Assembly: GCA_947623995.1 (NCBI GenBank)
Contig: CANQIN010000008.1
Coordinates: forward strand, 1-33,021
Length of the DNA stretch: 33,021 nucleotides
Reading direction: 5' to 3'
From: an uncultured Bacilli bacterium
Lineage (GTDB): Bacteria; Bacillota_I; Bacilli_A; RF39; UBA660
The notes beneath the pieces were generated by a model. That model was not told where the DNA came from. It saw nothing but the letters and a program-made list of their open reading frames with translations, and searched no databases. Within the stretch, counting starts at the first letter, position 1. The number at the start of each line of letters is the position of its first letter. The translations under genes were made by a program, and so were the position numbers. Below, in pieces: positions 25,352 through 33,021 of the stretch.

Positions 25352-25380
25352 ATTATATCGTATTATCATATTTTTTACAA
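25352..25380 (-). promoter_or_regulatory. Promoter of the MBOAT-AlgJ operon
   Basis: TTGTAA (25380-25375) and TATAAT (25357-25352) are 17 bases apart, 17 bases before ATG 25334. Confidence 0.75.
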
Positions 25381-25460
25381 AAAAAAATGTTTTATCCTAA
25401 AATGTTTTATGAATATGGTAATCGCATAAAAATAAAGTGTTTTTAAGTAAACAAAAATAA

Positions 25461-25495
25461 TGTATTCTTATAATATTAGGAAGTATAAGAATACA
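25461..25495. repeat. 12-bp perfect inverted repeat near the transposase remnant
   Basis: TGTATTCTTATA (25461-25472) and TATAAGAATACA (25484-25495) are perfect inverted repeats with an 11-base gap, immediately before the transposase-like reading frame. It could be part of the IS end or an upstream hairpin. Confidence 0.5.
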
Positions 25496-25644
25496 TAAAA
25501 ACGTTAATTAATCATTTTGAATTATTGGAATACCAAAGAGATATAAGAGGTAAAAAACATAATTTAGTAGATATATTAATAATGACTATCTATTGAATAT
25601 TATGTGCTATACTAACTTTGAATTCAATTGATATTTATCTATAG
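25489..25644 (+). pseudogene. Remnant of an ISAs1-like transposase (N-terminal part)
   Basis: Reading through one stop gives INHFELLEYQRDIRGKKHNL, then VDILIMTIY, a TGA, and ILCAILTLNSIDIYL. This resembles the N-terminal associated domain of ISAs1-family DDE transposases (DPR-x-x-KKH-x-L-x-DIL-x-IA-x-x-A-x-LCG). The rest of the transposase is missing. The stretch 25645-25809 holds a weak repeat pair (AAATGACA at 25706, TGTCATTT at 25740) and nothing else I can recognise. It is a short relic, so the family call is tentative. Confidence 0.5.
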
Positions 25645-25809
25645 TAAAATTGTTTTTAATCTTGCTAGACTTGATAATTCTATGGATAAACTTACTTTAA
25701 AGAAAAAATGACACGTTATATAGAAAATCTTATATTTAATGTCATTTCTTATTCTAATCTTTAACTTTACTAATTTTTTTATGCAATTGCCTTAAAAGAC
25801 AAAATTACT

Positions 25810-27072
25810 TTACATTTTTAAAGTAGTAATTGGCACGACATAGATGCCATCTTCTCTTTGATATGCTATTTTTCCAGCAGTTAAAATCATTAAAAATGAT
25901 GGCTTTTTCATTTTATCTGTATCAATAACATTTTCTAATTTCAATAAATTTTTAGCAGCTTCTTCAATAGATTCATCAGAACCAATTTTAATTTCAATAG
26001 CTCCCCATTTTCCATTTTTTAAATGAATAATTGCATCACACTCTAAACCAGATTTATCTCGGTAAAAAAATACATCGCCATTTAAACAATCAGCATAAAT
26101 TTTTAAATCTCTTAAGCATAAGGCTTCAAATATAAGTCCAAATGTTTTAAAATCCATCAATAAATCTTTATCACTGGCACCTAAAGCAGCTATAGCTAAT
26201 GATGGATCAACAAAGCATCTTTTATTTGTCGTACGAATATCAGTTTTACTTCGTAATTTTGGTTTCCATGCCATTACATCATCTATTATATATAATTTTG
26301 ATAAAGCATTTAAGTAGTCAGCAATTGTTTTTTCAGAAATTTCAGCATCATTATATAATGTATCTTCCTTAATTGTAGTCAAATTAGCGGTAGTACAAAT
26401 ATTTCTTGCAAGACTTTTTAATATTATTCTTAATCTTGTAGGATTTCTAGTAATTTCGTCAACTGTATTAATATCATTTGATATTACTGATTCTAAATAA
26501 TCACTTGCTATTATTAATGCTCCTTCATTATCTGCAGTTAAAGAATCCGGCCAACCACCTCTTGCACATAAAAAAGCAATATCTTCTAATTCTTTATCAG
26601 AATAACCATTTATTTTTTTTCGATTAAATAAATCTTCTAATGATACTTCACCTGTAGAATCATTTGATTCATAAAGACTCATTGTTCTCATAAATAATTT
26701 AATTATTCTTCCTGTACCAGTATGTTTCGGTTGTTCTTTTCTAGGAGTTGCAGAACCTGTAAGTATATATTGATTTTTTAAACCAGTATTATCTATATCA
26801 TAACGAATTGCATCCCAAAGCATTGGAGCATCTTGCCACTCATCGATTAACCGTGGTTTTTCACCAGTTAACAATAAGTCTGGACGAGTTTGGGCTATTT
26901 CCAAATTATTTTTTCTTGTTGCTGGATTTTGTAGTTCTAAATAACTTTTAGCAATTTGCTTGGCAGTAGTGGACTTTCCACACCATTTTGGACCTGTTAT
27001 TAATATAGCTCCATACAATTTTAAACGCTTAGTTAAAACACTATCCATTATTCTTGGCATATATTTTTCCAT
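25810..27072 (-). CDS. AAA-type ATPase with DUF4143 / PD-(D/E)XK-like domain (420 aa)
   Basis: The ATPase domain has Walker A GPKWCGKSTT (about residues 27-36), Walker B-like RLIDEWQDAP near residue 75 and TGSATP. The rest follows DUF4143: LARNICTTANLTTIKEDT in the winged-helix region, RTTNKRCFVDPSLAIAALG, and the nuclease-like LECDAIIH with AIEIKIGS. It is only distantly similar to the ATPases at 12664 and 14480, so it is not a recent duplicate. AGGGAG lies eight bases before ATG. Upstream is an array of 23-bp repeats. It is flanked by an IS remnant and the rfb operon, consistent with a mobile or accessory origin. Role not established. Confidence 0.86.
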   Translation of the reverse strand: MEKYMPRIMDSVLTKRLKLYGAILITGPKWCGKSTTAKQIAKSYLELQNPATRKNNLEIAQTRPDLLLTGEKPRLIDEWQDAPMLWDAIRYDIDNTGLKNQYILTGSATPRKEQPKHTGTGRIIKLFMRTMSLYESNDSTGEVSLEDLFNRKKINGYSDKELEDIAFLCARGGWPDSLTADNEGALIIASDYLESVISNDINTVDEITRNPTRLRIILKSLARNICTTANLTTIKEDTLYNDAEISEKTIADYLNALSKLYIIDDVMAWKPKLRSKTDIRTTNKRCFVDPSLAIAALGASDKDLLMDFKTFGLIFEALCLRDLKIYADCLNGDVFFYRDKSGLECDAIIHLKNGKWGAIEIKIGSDESIEEAAKNLLKLENVIDTDKMKKPSFLMILTAGKIAYQREDGIYVVPITTLKM

Positions 27073-27130
27073 ATTTATCTCCCTTCATTAACAAAATGAT
27101 AACATATTTTTTAAATAAAGTATAGTATTA

Positions 27131-27214
27131 CTTCCGAGTTTGGCACGTTTTTGCTTCCGAGTTTGGCACGTTTTTGCTTCTGAGTTTGGCATATTTTTAC
27201 TTCTGAGTTTGGCA
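27131..27214 (-). repeat. Four tandem 23-bp repeats upstream of the ATPase gene
   Basis: Units start at 27131, 27154, 27177 and 27200 (the last partial). The first two are identical over 23 bases (beginning CTTCCGAGTTTGGCACG). The third and fourth carry CTTCTGAGTTTGGCA. The period is about two helical turns. The array lies 58 bases before the ATPase ATG and runs into the rfb terminator, so it is likely a protein-binding array or element end. Confidence 0.8.
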
Positions 27215-27241
27215 AAAAACGTTAGCATTTCACTAACGTTT
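27214..27241 (-). terminator. Terminator of the rfb operon
   Basis: On the minus strand AAACGTTAG pairs with CTAACGTTT around a seven-base loop, followed by six T (27219-27214). The rfbD-rfbC stop codon TAG is in the first arm. Confidence 0.8.
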
Positions 27242-28750
27242 AAATTTGAATGTTCTTTCTAATGTTAACCATTTTTGATCTTTTTCACTTAAAGAAAGTG
27301 GTGTTCCATCTTCTAAAGTATAATTTGAAGCAGTAGCATTACCTGGATAATTACCAACAACTTCTGGCCACGCTATATTAATATTTGGGTCATTCCAAGC
27401 AAGACCACTTTCATCACCTGGATGATAAAAATCTGTACATTTGTAACAAAATTCAGCAGTATCACTTAAAACTAAAAATCCATGAGCAAAACCTTCCGGA
27501 ATATAAAATTGTTTTTTATTTTCGGCAGATAATATTACCCCATACCATTTACCATAAGTACTACTGTCAGCTCTTAAATCAACAGCAACATCAAAGACTT
27601 TACCATTAATTACTCTAACAAGTTTGCCTTGAGGATATTCTTTTTGGAAATGTAATCCTCTTAAAACACCCTTTTTAGAACAACTTTGATTATCTTGAAC
27701 AAAATTCATATTTAATCCAAAACTTGCTAAATCTCGGGCATTATAAGTTTCCATAAAGTAACCTCGGTCATCACCATGAACAGTAGGCGTTATTTCATAT
27801 AGTCCTTCAATTGGACATTTACTAACACTAATTTGACTCATTTTTTCACTTTCCTTTTCTTTTTCTATATTTAATTTTTTTAAATATCTTTTAACGGCAT
27901 CTTGCCAATCTGGTAAAGGTTCAAAACCTTTTTCTTGTAATTTACTTGTATCTAAACGACTATTTTTAGGTCTTTTAGCTAAAGTAGTTCCATACTCTTT
28001 TGTAGTAACTGGTGTAACTTTAGTATTTATCCCAGCTTCTTGATATAAGTATTTAGTTAAATCATACCAAGAAATATATTCTCCTTCATTAGTAGCATGA
28101 TATATTCCGTATTCATCTTTACTAGCCATATCAAGCAATAGACGAGCTAAATCCTTAGTATAAGTCGGTCTTCCTATTTGGTCATTAACAACTTTTACTT
28201 CATCATGATTTTTACTAACATTTAACATTGTCTTTAAAAAGTTTTTACCATTTATACCAAAGACCCAAGATATACGAACGATATAATATTTATCTAGATA
28301 TTGTCTTACAGCATTTTCACCAGCACTTTTGCTTAATCCATAATAATTTAAAGGTGAGGTAATCTTACTTTCACTTGACCAAGGTTTGTTACCCAAACCT
28401 TCAAAAACATAATCAGTACTAAGATAAATCATTTTAGCATCAATATCATGACAAATTTTAGCTAAATTTTTAGTACTACTATAATTACTTCTAAAAACTT
28501 CATTTTTATTTTCTTCTTTTTCAGCATCATCAACTTTAGTCCAAGCTGCACAATGAATAATAACATCAGGATTTATTTCTTTTATTTTTTCTTCTAATAA
28601 AGTAATATTTAATAAATCAAGTTTTTGATAAAATTCTAAATTATATTCATCTTTTCTTCCACAGCCTACAACTTCATAACCTCTTTTTAAACATTCTTTA
28701 TAAACATCGTATCCTAATTGTCCAGTAACCCCTGTAACTAATACTTTCAT
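27233..28750 (-). CDS. rfbD-rfbC: Fused dTDP-4-dehydrorhamnose reductase (RmlD) / 3,5-epimerase (RmlC)
   Basis: One 505-aa protein carries the last two dTDP-L-rhamnose steps. Residues 1 to about 285 are RmlD: TGVTGQLGYDV for the nucleotide fold, YLSTDYVFEG, YGLSKSAGE with catalytic Tyr and Lys, and NEGEYISWYDL. A charged linker (EKEKESEKM) follows. Residues 304-505 are RmlC: HGDDRGYFMETY, QDNQSCSKKGVLRGLHFQ with the catalytic His, KVFDVAVDLR and FYIPEGFAHGFLVLSDT. In the cell epimerisation precedes reduction, so the fusion order is opposite to the reaction order. Met 304 (27841) has AAGGAAAG about eight bases upstream, so separate RmlC of 202 aa might also be made. It overlaps rfbB by four bases (ATGA), last gene of the operon. 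Confidence 0.95.
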   Translation of the reverse strand: MKVLVTGVTGQLGYDVYKECLKRGYEVVGCGRKDEYNLEFYQKLDLLNITLLEEKIKEINPDVIIHCAAWTKVDDAEKEENKNEVFRSNYSSTKNLAKICHDIDAKMIYLSTDYVFEGLGNKPWSSESKITSPLNYYGLSKSAGENAVRQYLDKYYIVRISWVFGINGKNFLKTMLNVSKNHDEVKVVNDQIGRPTYTKDLARLLLDMASKDEYGIYHATNEGEYISWYDLTKYLYQEAGINTKVTPVTTKEYGTTLAKRPKNSRLDTSKLQEKGFEPLPDWQDAVKRYLKKLNIEKEKESEKMSQISVSKCPIEGLYEITPTVHGDDRGYFMETYNARDLASFGLNMNFVQDNQSCSKKGVLRGLHFQKEYPQGKLVRVINGKVFDVAVDLRADSSTYGKWYGVILSAENKKQFYIPEGFAHGFLVLSDTAEFCYKCTDFYHPGDESGLAWNDPNINIAWPEVVGNYPGNATASNYTLEDGTPLSLSEKDQKWLTLERTFKFKR

Positions 28751-29766
28751 TTTACCTCCCGTTTTCTTAGATATGCACTTTGATATTCTTTACTTTTTAT
28801 TTGCTCTAACCACTTAACATTATTTAAATACCATAAAATAGTTTCTTTTATGCCATCTTCAAATTGATAACTTCTTTTAAAATCTAACTCATTTTCAATT
28901 TTACTACAATCAATAGCATATCTTAAATCATGACCTTTACGATCTTCTACAAAACTAATTAATTCTTCACTCTTTTTTAATTCTTTTAATATAATTTTAA
29001 CTAATTTTAAATTAGTTTTTTCACTTCTACCCCCTAAATTATAAACTTCACCAACTTGACCATTTCTAACAATTAAATCAACACCAACATTATGGTCATG
29101 AACATGAATCCAATCTCTAATATTCTCTCCAGTTCCATAAACCGGTATTTGTTCATCATTTAAAGCCTTAGATATTACAACAGGTATTAATTTTTCAGGA
29201 AATTGATAAGGTCCATAATTATTCGAGCAACGACTAATCGTAACAGGAAGTCCAAAAGTTCGATAGTAAGCCATAACTAATAAATCAGCACTAGCTTTAC
29301 TTGTTGAATAAGGACTTGACGTTTTAATAGGCGAATTTTCGGTAAATAACAAATCAGATCGATCAAGTGGCAAATCACCATAAACTTCATCAGTAGATAT
29401 TTGATGATATCTTTTAATTTGATTTTTTAAGGATGCTTCTAAAAGATTTTGCGTTCCAATTATATTAGTTGTTAAAAAAATTGTTGGGTTTTTAATAGAA
29501 TTATCAACATGGGATTCAGCAGCAAAATTAATTACCACATCAAATTTTTCTTTTTTAAATAATTCTAAAATAAATTCACGGTTAGTTATATCACCATATA
29601 CAAATTTATAATTACTTAAGTTTTTTAAGTTTTCAATGTTATGATAATTTCCCGCATAAGTTAAAGCATCTAAACAAACATATTCATCTAAAGGATATTT
29701 TTTAGTAACATAATGCAAGAAATTACTACCAATGAATCCAGACCCACCGGTAACTAAATATTTCAT
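28747..29766 (-). CDS. rfbB: dTDP-glucose 4,6-dehydratase
   Basis: Converts dTDP-glucose to dTDP-4-keto-6-deoxyglucose, step two of dTDP-rhamnose synthesis. Motifs: N-terminal VTGGSGFIGSNFLHY (NAD binding), NFAAESHVDNSI, STDEVYGDLP (catalytic Thr-Asp-Glu), YSTSKASADLLV (Tyr-x3-Lys), RCSNNYGPYQFPEKLIP and GENIRDWIHVHDH. Length 339 aa is normal. It overlaps rfbA and rfbD-rfbC by four bases each, indicating tight translational coupling. Confidence 0.97.
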   Translation of the reverse strand: MKYLVTGGSGFIGSNFLHYVTKKYPLDEYVCLDALTYAGNYHNIENLKNLSNYKFVYGDITNREFILELFKKEKFDVVINFAAESHVDNSIKNPTIFLTTNIIGTQNLLEASLKNQIKRYHQISTDEVYGDLPLDRSDLLFTENSPIKTSSPYSTSKASADLLVMAYYRTFGLPVTISRCSNNYGPYQFPEKLIPVVISKALNDEQIPVYGTGENIRDWIHVHDHNVGVDLIVRNGQVGEVYNLGGRSEKTNLKLVKIILKELKKSEELISFVEDRKGHDLRYAIDCSKIENELDFKRSYQFEDGIKETILWYLNNVKWLEQIKSKEYQSAYLRKREVK

Positions 29767-30653
29767 CTTCTTGGCTCCTTTGTAGCTCTTACTAATTTTA
29801 ATAAATATTCGCCATATTCATTTTTACTTAGTAACTGGGCTCTTTGTTCTAGTTGTTCTTTACTAATCCATCCCCGATAATATGCAATTTGTTCTGGACA
29901 ACATATTATTTTATCTTTATTCTTTTCAATAGCTCTTATCATATTAGCAGCATCAAGTTCACTATCAAAAGTTCCTGTATCAAACCAAGTAAATTCTTCA
30001 CCTAAGATTTCAGCTTTTAATAGCCCTTTATTTAAATACATCTCATTTAAAGTTGTAATTTCATACTCTCCCCTAGCTGATTTAGTTATATTTTTAGCAA
30101 CATCAGCTACTTTACTTGGATAAAAATATAAACCCGTAATAGCATAGTTAGATTTAGGATATTTTGGTTTTTCTTCAACACTTAAAACATTATTTTCTTC
30201 ATCTAATTCCATAATACCAAATCTCTCAGGATCTTTTACTTGATTACCTAAAATAGTAGCTTTACCATCATAAGCATTTATTTTAGCATGTTCTAATATT
30301 TCCGTAAATTTATTACCATAGAAAATATTATCACCTAAAACCATGGCACAAGGTTCATCTAAAATAAAATCTTCACCTATTAAAAAAGCTTGAGCTAACC
30401 CTTCTGGTTTTTCTTGAACTTGATAAGTTATTTTAATGCCAAAATCACGACCATCTTTTAATAATCTTTTAAAACTATCTTGGTCTTCTCTAGTTGTAAT
30501 TACTAATATGTCTTTAATACCCGCAAGCATTAAAGTTGATAAAGGATAATAAATCATTGGCTTATCATATATAGGCATCAATTGTTTACTAATCCCTTCA
30601 GTTATTGGATAAAGTCTAGTTCCACTTCCTCCAGCTAAAATAATTCCTTTCAT
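29763..30653 (-). CDS. rfbA: Glucose-1-phosphate thymidylyltransferase
   Basis: Makes dTDP-glucose from glucose-1-phosphate and dTTP, the first and usually feedback-controlled step. Motifs: ILAGGSGTRLYPIT, SKQLMPIYDKPMIYYPL, AMVLGDNIFYG (metal Asp), VEEKPKYPKSNYAITGLYFY and EFTWFDTGTFDSELDA. 296 aa is normal. A full AGGAGG lies five bases before ATG. First gene of the rfbA-rfbB-rfbD/C operon. The 185 bases upstream hold the terminator of the PIG-L gene; I could not pick a convincing promoter there. Confidence 0.97.
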   Translation of the reverse strand: MKGIILAGGSGTRLYPITEGISKQLMPIYDKPMIYYPLSTLMLAGIKDILVITTREDQDSFKRLLKDGRDFGIKITYQVQEKPEGLAQAFLIGEDFILDEPCAMVLGDNIFYGNKFTEILEHAKINAYDGKATILGNQVKDPERFGIMELDEENNVLSVEEKPKYPKSNYAITGLYFYPSKVADVAKNITKSARGEYEITTLNEMYLNKGLLKAEILGEEFTWFDTGTFDSELDAANMIRAIEKNKDKIICCPEQIAYYRGWISKEQLEQRAQLLSKNEYGEYLLKLVRATKEPRR

Positions 30654-30792
30654 TTTACCTCCTTATTGAAATGAATTTTACTGGATTTTAATTTCCATCA
30701 TGACAAAAAGTATCCAATTTTATTTAAACTATTTTTAATTATAATTTTAAAAATTAGCCTTTCATCATCTTAATTATAAAATAGATTTAATT

Positions 30793-30815
30793 AAAAAACA
30801 AGGTTTTAAGCCTTG
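30793..30815 (-). terminator. Terminator of the acyltransferase/PIG-L transcript
   Basis: On the minus strand CAAGG pairs with CCTTG around a seven-base loop, then six T (30798-30793). It lies 24 bases after the stop codon of the PIG-L gene. Confidence 0.6.
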
Positions 30816-30838
30816 CTCAATTTCTTATTCTTTAACTA

Positions 30839-32488
30839 TCACCAATACATTTTAAATACAACCTTTAATATTTTATGTTTAACTCTTGCATTAAAAATTC
30901 CAATTTTTAAATATAATTTTGAAATATTTTTACTTATTAATTTAAATAATTTATAGTATGACGGCAATATTTCTATTGTATCGAATACATTTACATTATT
31001 TTTTAAACAAAATGTTATATATCCTTTTTTTAAATTATTTTTTAATTTTATTATTTTATTATTAATTTCAATATTTTTGCTACTTATAATTTTAACCTCA
31101 GATATAGTAAGATTTACTGATTTAAAATTAGTAGTCATACCATAAAAAGAACAATTATTTAAATTATTTAATTCTTTATATATAAAATCATCATTTTTTA
31201 TTAATTTTATAAAATTAATTTTATTATCTTCTGGTGAAAATATTTCAAGTTCTGAAAATCCATAATTATAACCTTCTACTTCTAATAATTTTATTTCAAT
31301 TTTTGATGTCTTTATTGCTTTTTCTAAACAATAATTAGTAACCATATTTTCCAGATCAATAATATATTTATTTTTATCTATTGTTAATTCAACTTTTTTA
31401 ATTTTAGAATTTAAATCATAACTTTGTTGATAAAAATTAAATTCATATATATTTTTAGGTTTATCAAATTTAATAATAATTTTTTTATCTTCATCATTTG
31501 GGTGCCAAAATTTTTTACTAATTTTTAAATATTCTTTATCTCCATTCATAACATCATCTAAATCAAAAAACATAAAATCATTTAAATACTTTTGGTCACC
31601 TGATGATACCTTAACATCAGCAACATTTAATAAATTATTCGTTCTTCTTCTCCAGTATATATTATCATTATTAATAATGCTTTTAGTTTTTCTTACTAAT
31701 ACTTGTGAAGCATGATATTTTAATGTTTTATATATTTTATTTTTAAATAAATTATTAGTATATACTATTTCTAAAACAGGAAAACGACACCTGTCATTAT
31801 AATCATAATACATATTAGAGATAGTTTTAATAGAAAATTTTTCTTTATTTATTTTAGTTGAAACATTATAAGAATTAAATAAATCATTATAACCATTATA
31901 TGATGTTGAATAAGCAAAACCTTTAAAAACAAAAGGTTTATAATTTTCATTTTCTTTAAGAATTTCTCCCATAACTTTTTCAAATGATAATGATAAAGCA
32001 CGATGATCTGGATGATAATCAATATCTATTGCAAATATAAAATCAGGCATTATATCTAATATTATATCTTTTATATCATGTAAAAAATTTTCTTTATAAA
32101 ATTGATTATGATAGCCACTTTTTAAATAATGGTAATCTTGATTATTATATGTATAAGTTTCATTAATATTTCTAACATTATGCCATAATTCATTAGTTAA
32201 ATAAATGTGATTTTTTTGATCTTTCAATTGATCACAATAACCTAAAAAATGAATATTTTCTTTTTTAACATTAAAATATTTTAATACTTTAATTGCTTCT
32301 TTATGTCTAAAATAATCTTTTACAAAATAATCACCATTAGTAGAATATACAACATGAACTTCACAATTAATTTTTTTAAAACTTGCTAACATTCCCCCAC
32401 ACAAATTAATTTCATCATCTTGATGAGGAACTAATATCAATATCTTTTTATTTTTAAATTCATTAAATTTAAAAAATGAATTATTCAT
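30839..32488 (-). CDS. PIG-L/LmbE-type deacetylase with C-terminal discoidin-like domain
   Basis: The N-terminal domain (about residues 1-230) is a PIG-L/LmbE zinc amidase: ILILVPHQDDEINLCGGML (His, Asp-Asp for zinc and catalysis) and IDIDYHPDHRALSLSF (second His pair). Such enzymes remove N-acetyl groups from amino sugars. From about residue 290 there is a beta-rich region with ADVKVSSGD, IIIKFDKPKNIYEFNFYQ and SELEIFSPED, similar in pattern to F5/8 type C (discoidin) carbohydrate-binding modules. There is no signal peptide, so it is probably cytoplasmic, acting on a sugar intermediate; the last 30 residues are basic and hydrophobic. It begins three bases after the acyltransferase gene, in one operon. 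Confidence 0.82.
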   Translation of the reverse strand: MNNSFFKFNEFKNKKILILVPHQDDEINLCGGMLASFKKINCEVHVVYSTNGDYFVKDYFRHKEAIKVLKYFNVKKENIHFLGYCDQLKDQKNHIYLTNELWHNVRNINETYTYNNQDYHYLKSGYHNQFYKENFLHDIKDIILDIMPDFIFAIDIDYHPDHRALSLSFEKVMGEILKENENYKPFVFKGFAYSTSYNGYNDLFNSYNVSTKINKEKFSIKTISNMYYDYNDRCRFPVLEIVYTNNLFKNKIYKTLKYHASQVLVRKTKSIINNDNIYWRRRTNNLLNVADVKVSSGDQKYLNDFMFFDLDDVMNGDKEYLKISKKFWHPNDEDKKIIIKFDKPKNIYEFNFYQQSYDLNSKIKKVELTIDKNKYIIDLENMVTNYCLEKAIKTSKIEIKLLEVEGYNYGFSELEIFSPEDNKINFIKLIKNDDFIYKELNNLNNCSFYGMTTNFKSVNLTISEVKIISSKNIEINNKIIKLKNNLKKGYITFCLKNNVNVFDTIEILPSYYKLFKLISKNISKLYLKIGIFNARVKHKILKVVFKMYW

Positions 32489-32491
32489 GAT

Positions 32492-33021
32492 TTACTCCTT
32501 AACTATAAATAAATATTTTTTTATGAATTTTGATTTTGCTAAAATAATAACAATAATAATGCTTAAAATAAAATTTATTATATATAAAATAATATAATTC
32601 AAACATGGCATAAAAGGTAATGTTAAATATCTTTTTAAAATATATAATATAGGTCGATGAACAAAAAATAAAGCCAAAGAAATTTTTGATATATATGTAA
32701 AAAGATTCCCAAATTTAATATTCTTAATTCTTTGCAATAGTTCAAATAAACAAATACCTGATATTAAAATACCAAAAAAGTCATAATATACTATTGAAGC
32801 ATTACCTTTCATATAGCCGATCATTTGATATAAAACAGAAACTGTAAAACTAATAATTAATGCTATTATTAAATACTTTGATTTAATATTTTTTAAGATT
32901 TTTTTATTAAATAAATAATATCCAATGATTATATAAATACCATATACCCCCCCCCCAGAATGTCCTTTAATCCAAGAGAGTATTCTTTAGTAGAAAATAG
33001 CTAAATAGTATGAAAATTCCA
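32492..33021 (-). CDS. Acyltransferase-3 family membrane protein, partial, out of frame at a G10 tract
   Basis: The ORF track shows only the last 110 aa. The same frame extends upstream through IYIIIGYYLFNKKILKNIK and LIIALIISFTVSVLYQM back to the G10 tract (32947-32956). Beyond the tract the frame that makes sense is one base away: STKEYSLGLKDILGG. With 11 (or 8) G the two join as DILGGGVYGIYIIIGYYLF; with 10, translation stops eight codons after the tract. The joined pattern, many membrane helices ending in LALFFVHRPILYILKRY, fits acyltransferase-3 (OafA/wall teichoic acid type) proteins, which O-acetylate surface glycans. The N-terminal part, with the usual catalytic His, lies beyond the window end. 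Confidence 0.75.
32947..32956 (-). repeat. G10 (C10 on + strand) tract in the acyltransferase-3 gene
   Basis: Ten consecutive C on the plus strand. It encodes Gly codons at a loop between predicted membrane segments. One base more restores the frame across the tract. Confidence 0.88.

Noticed and set aside
27385-27609. 74-aa ORF on the + strand
   Set aside because: Antisense to the RmlC part of the fusion.
1-33021. Mollicutes code (TGA = Trp)
   Set aside because: Trp is encoded by TGG throughout and TGA ends genes such as yidD and the 114-aa gene at their expected places.
1-33021. tRNA or rRNA genes
   Set aside because: I saw no cloverleaf-like GC-rich segment or rRNA sequence; the only strongly GC-rich block is coding (4876-4984).

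Overview
The window looks like chromosomal DNA from a very AT-rich Bacillota (Firmicutes) bacterium, probably one of the uncultured Mollicutes-like Bacilli of animal guts. The support is a short (~980 aa) SMC, an isoleucine T-box, NPKTG-type wall anchoring, LCP/VanZ/YidD genes, Gram-positive ribosome binding sites and strong TTGACA/TATAAT promoters with 17-base spacers. TGA is used as a stop (yidD, for example) and TGG as Trp, so the code is standard. The lineage call is inference.

Layout. 1-1451: a serine-dehydrogenase-proteinase pseudogene, a 61-codon ORF and an odd hairpin/mini-ORF. 1452-4800: ileS with its T-box leader. 4805-6657: a secreted modular protein, frameshifted once, whose 3' end carries a GC-rich, A-poor block that looks like the variable repeat of a diversity-generating retroelement (DGR). 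6754-12504: fmt and priA, separated by two secreted-protein genes. 12610-15762: a block with one intact and one broken DUF4143-type ATPase, bounded by 34-bp inverted repeats. 15784-19384: rnc-smc operon. 19511-20589: yidD plus a ZnuA-like lipoprotein. 20663-22690: LCP ligase, VanZ and a possible micro-protein. 22819-25334: MBOAT/AlgJ-type O-acetylation pair, with the MBOAT gene broken at a G11 tract. 25335-27232: IS remnant and a second intact DUF4143 ATPase with four 23-bp tandem repeats upstream. 27233-30653: rfbA-rfbB-rfbD/rfbC dTDP-rhamnose operon with a natural D-C fusion. 30839-33021: PIG-L deacetylase and an acyltransferase-3 gene broken at a G10 tract.

How it fits together. The right half is largely a surface-polysaccharide region: sugar nucleotide synthesis (rfb), attachment to the wall (LCP), and acyl decoration or deacylation (MBOAT/AlgJ, acyltransferase-3, PIG-L). 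Both membrane acyltransferases are interrupted exactly at long poly-G tracts, each one G short of an open frame. That is what two phase-variable genes in the OFF state would look like, although homopolymer miscounting must be excluded. All interrupted genes are accessory; ileS, fmt, priA, smc, rnc and rfb are intact.

Limits: every assignment comes from reading motifs by eye. No database search, folding program or read data was available.
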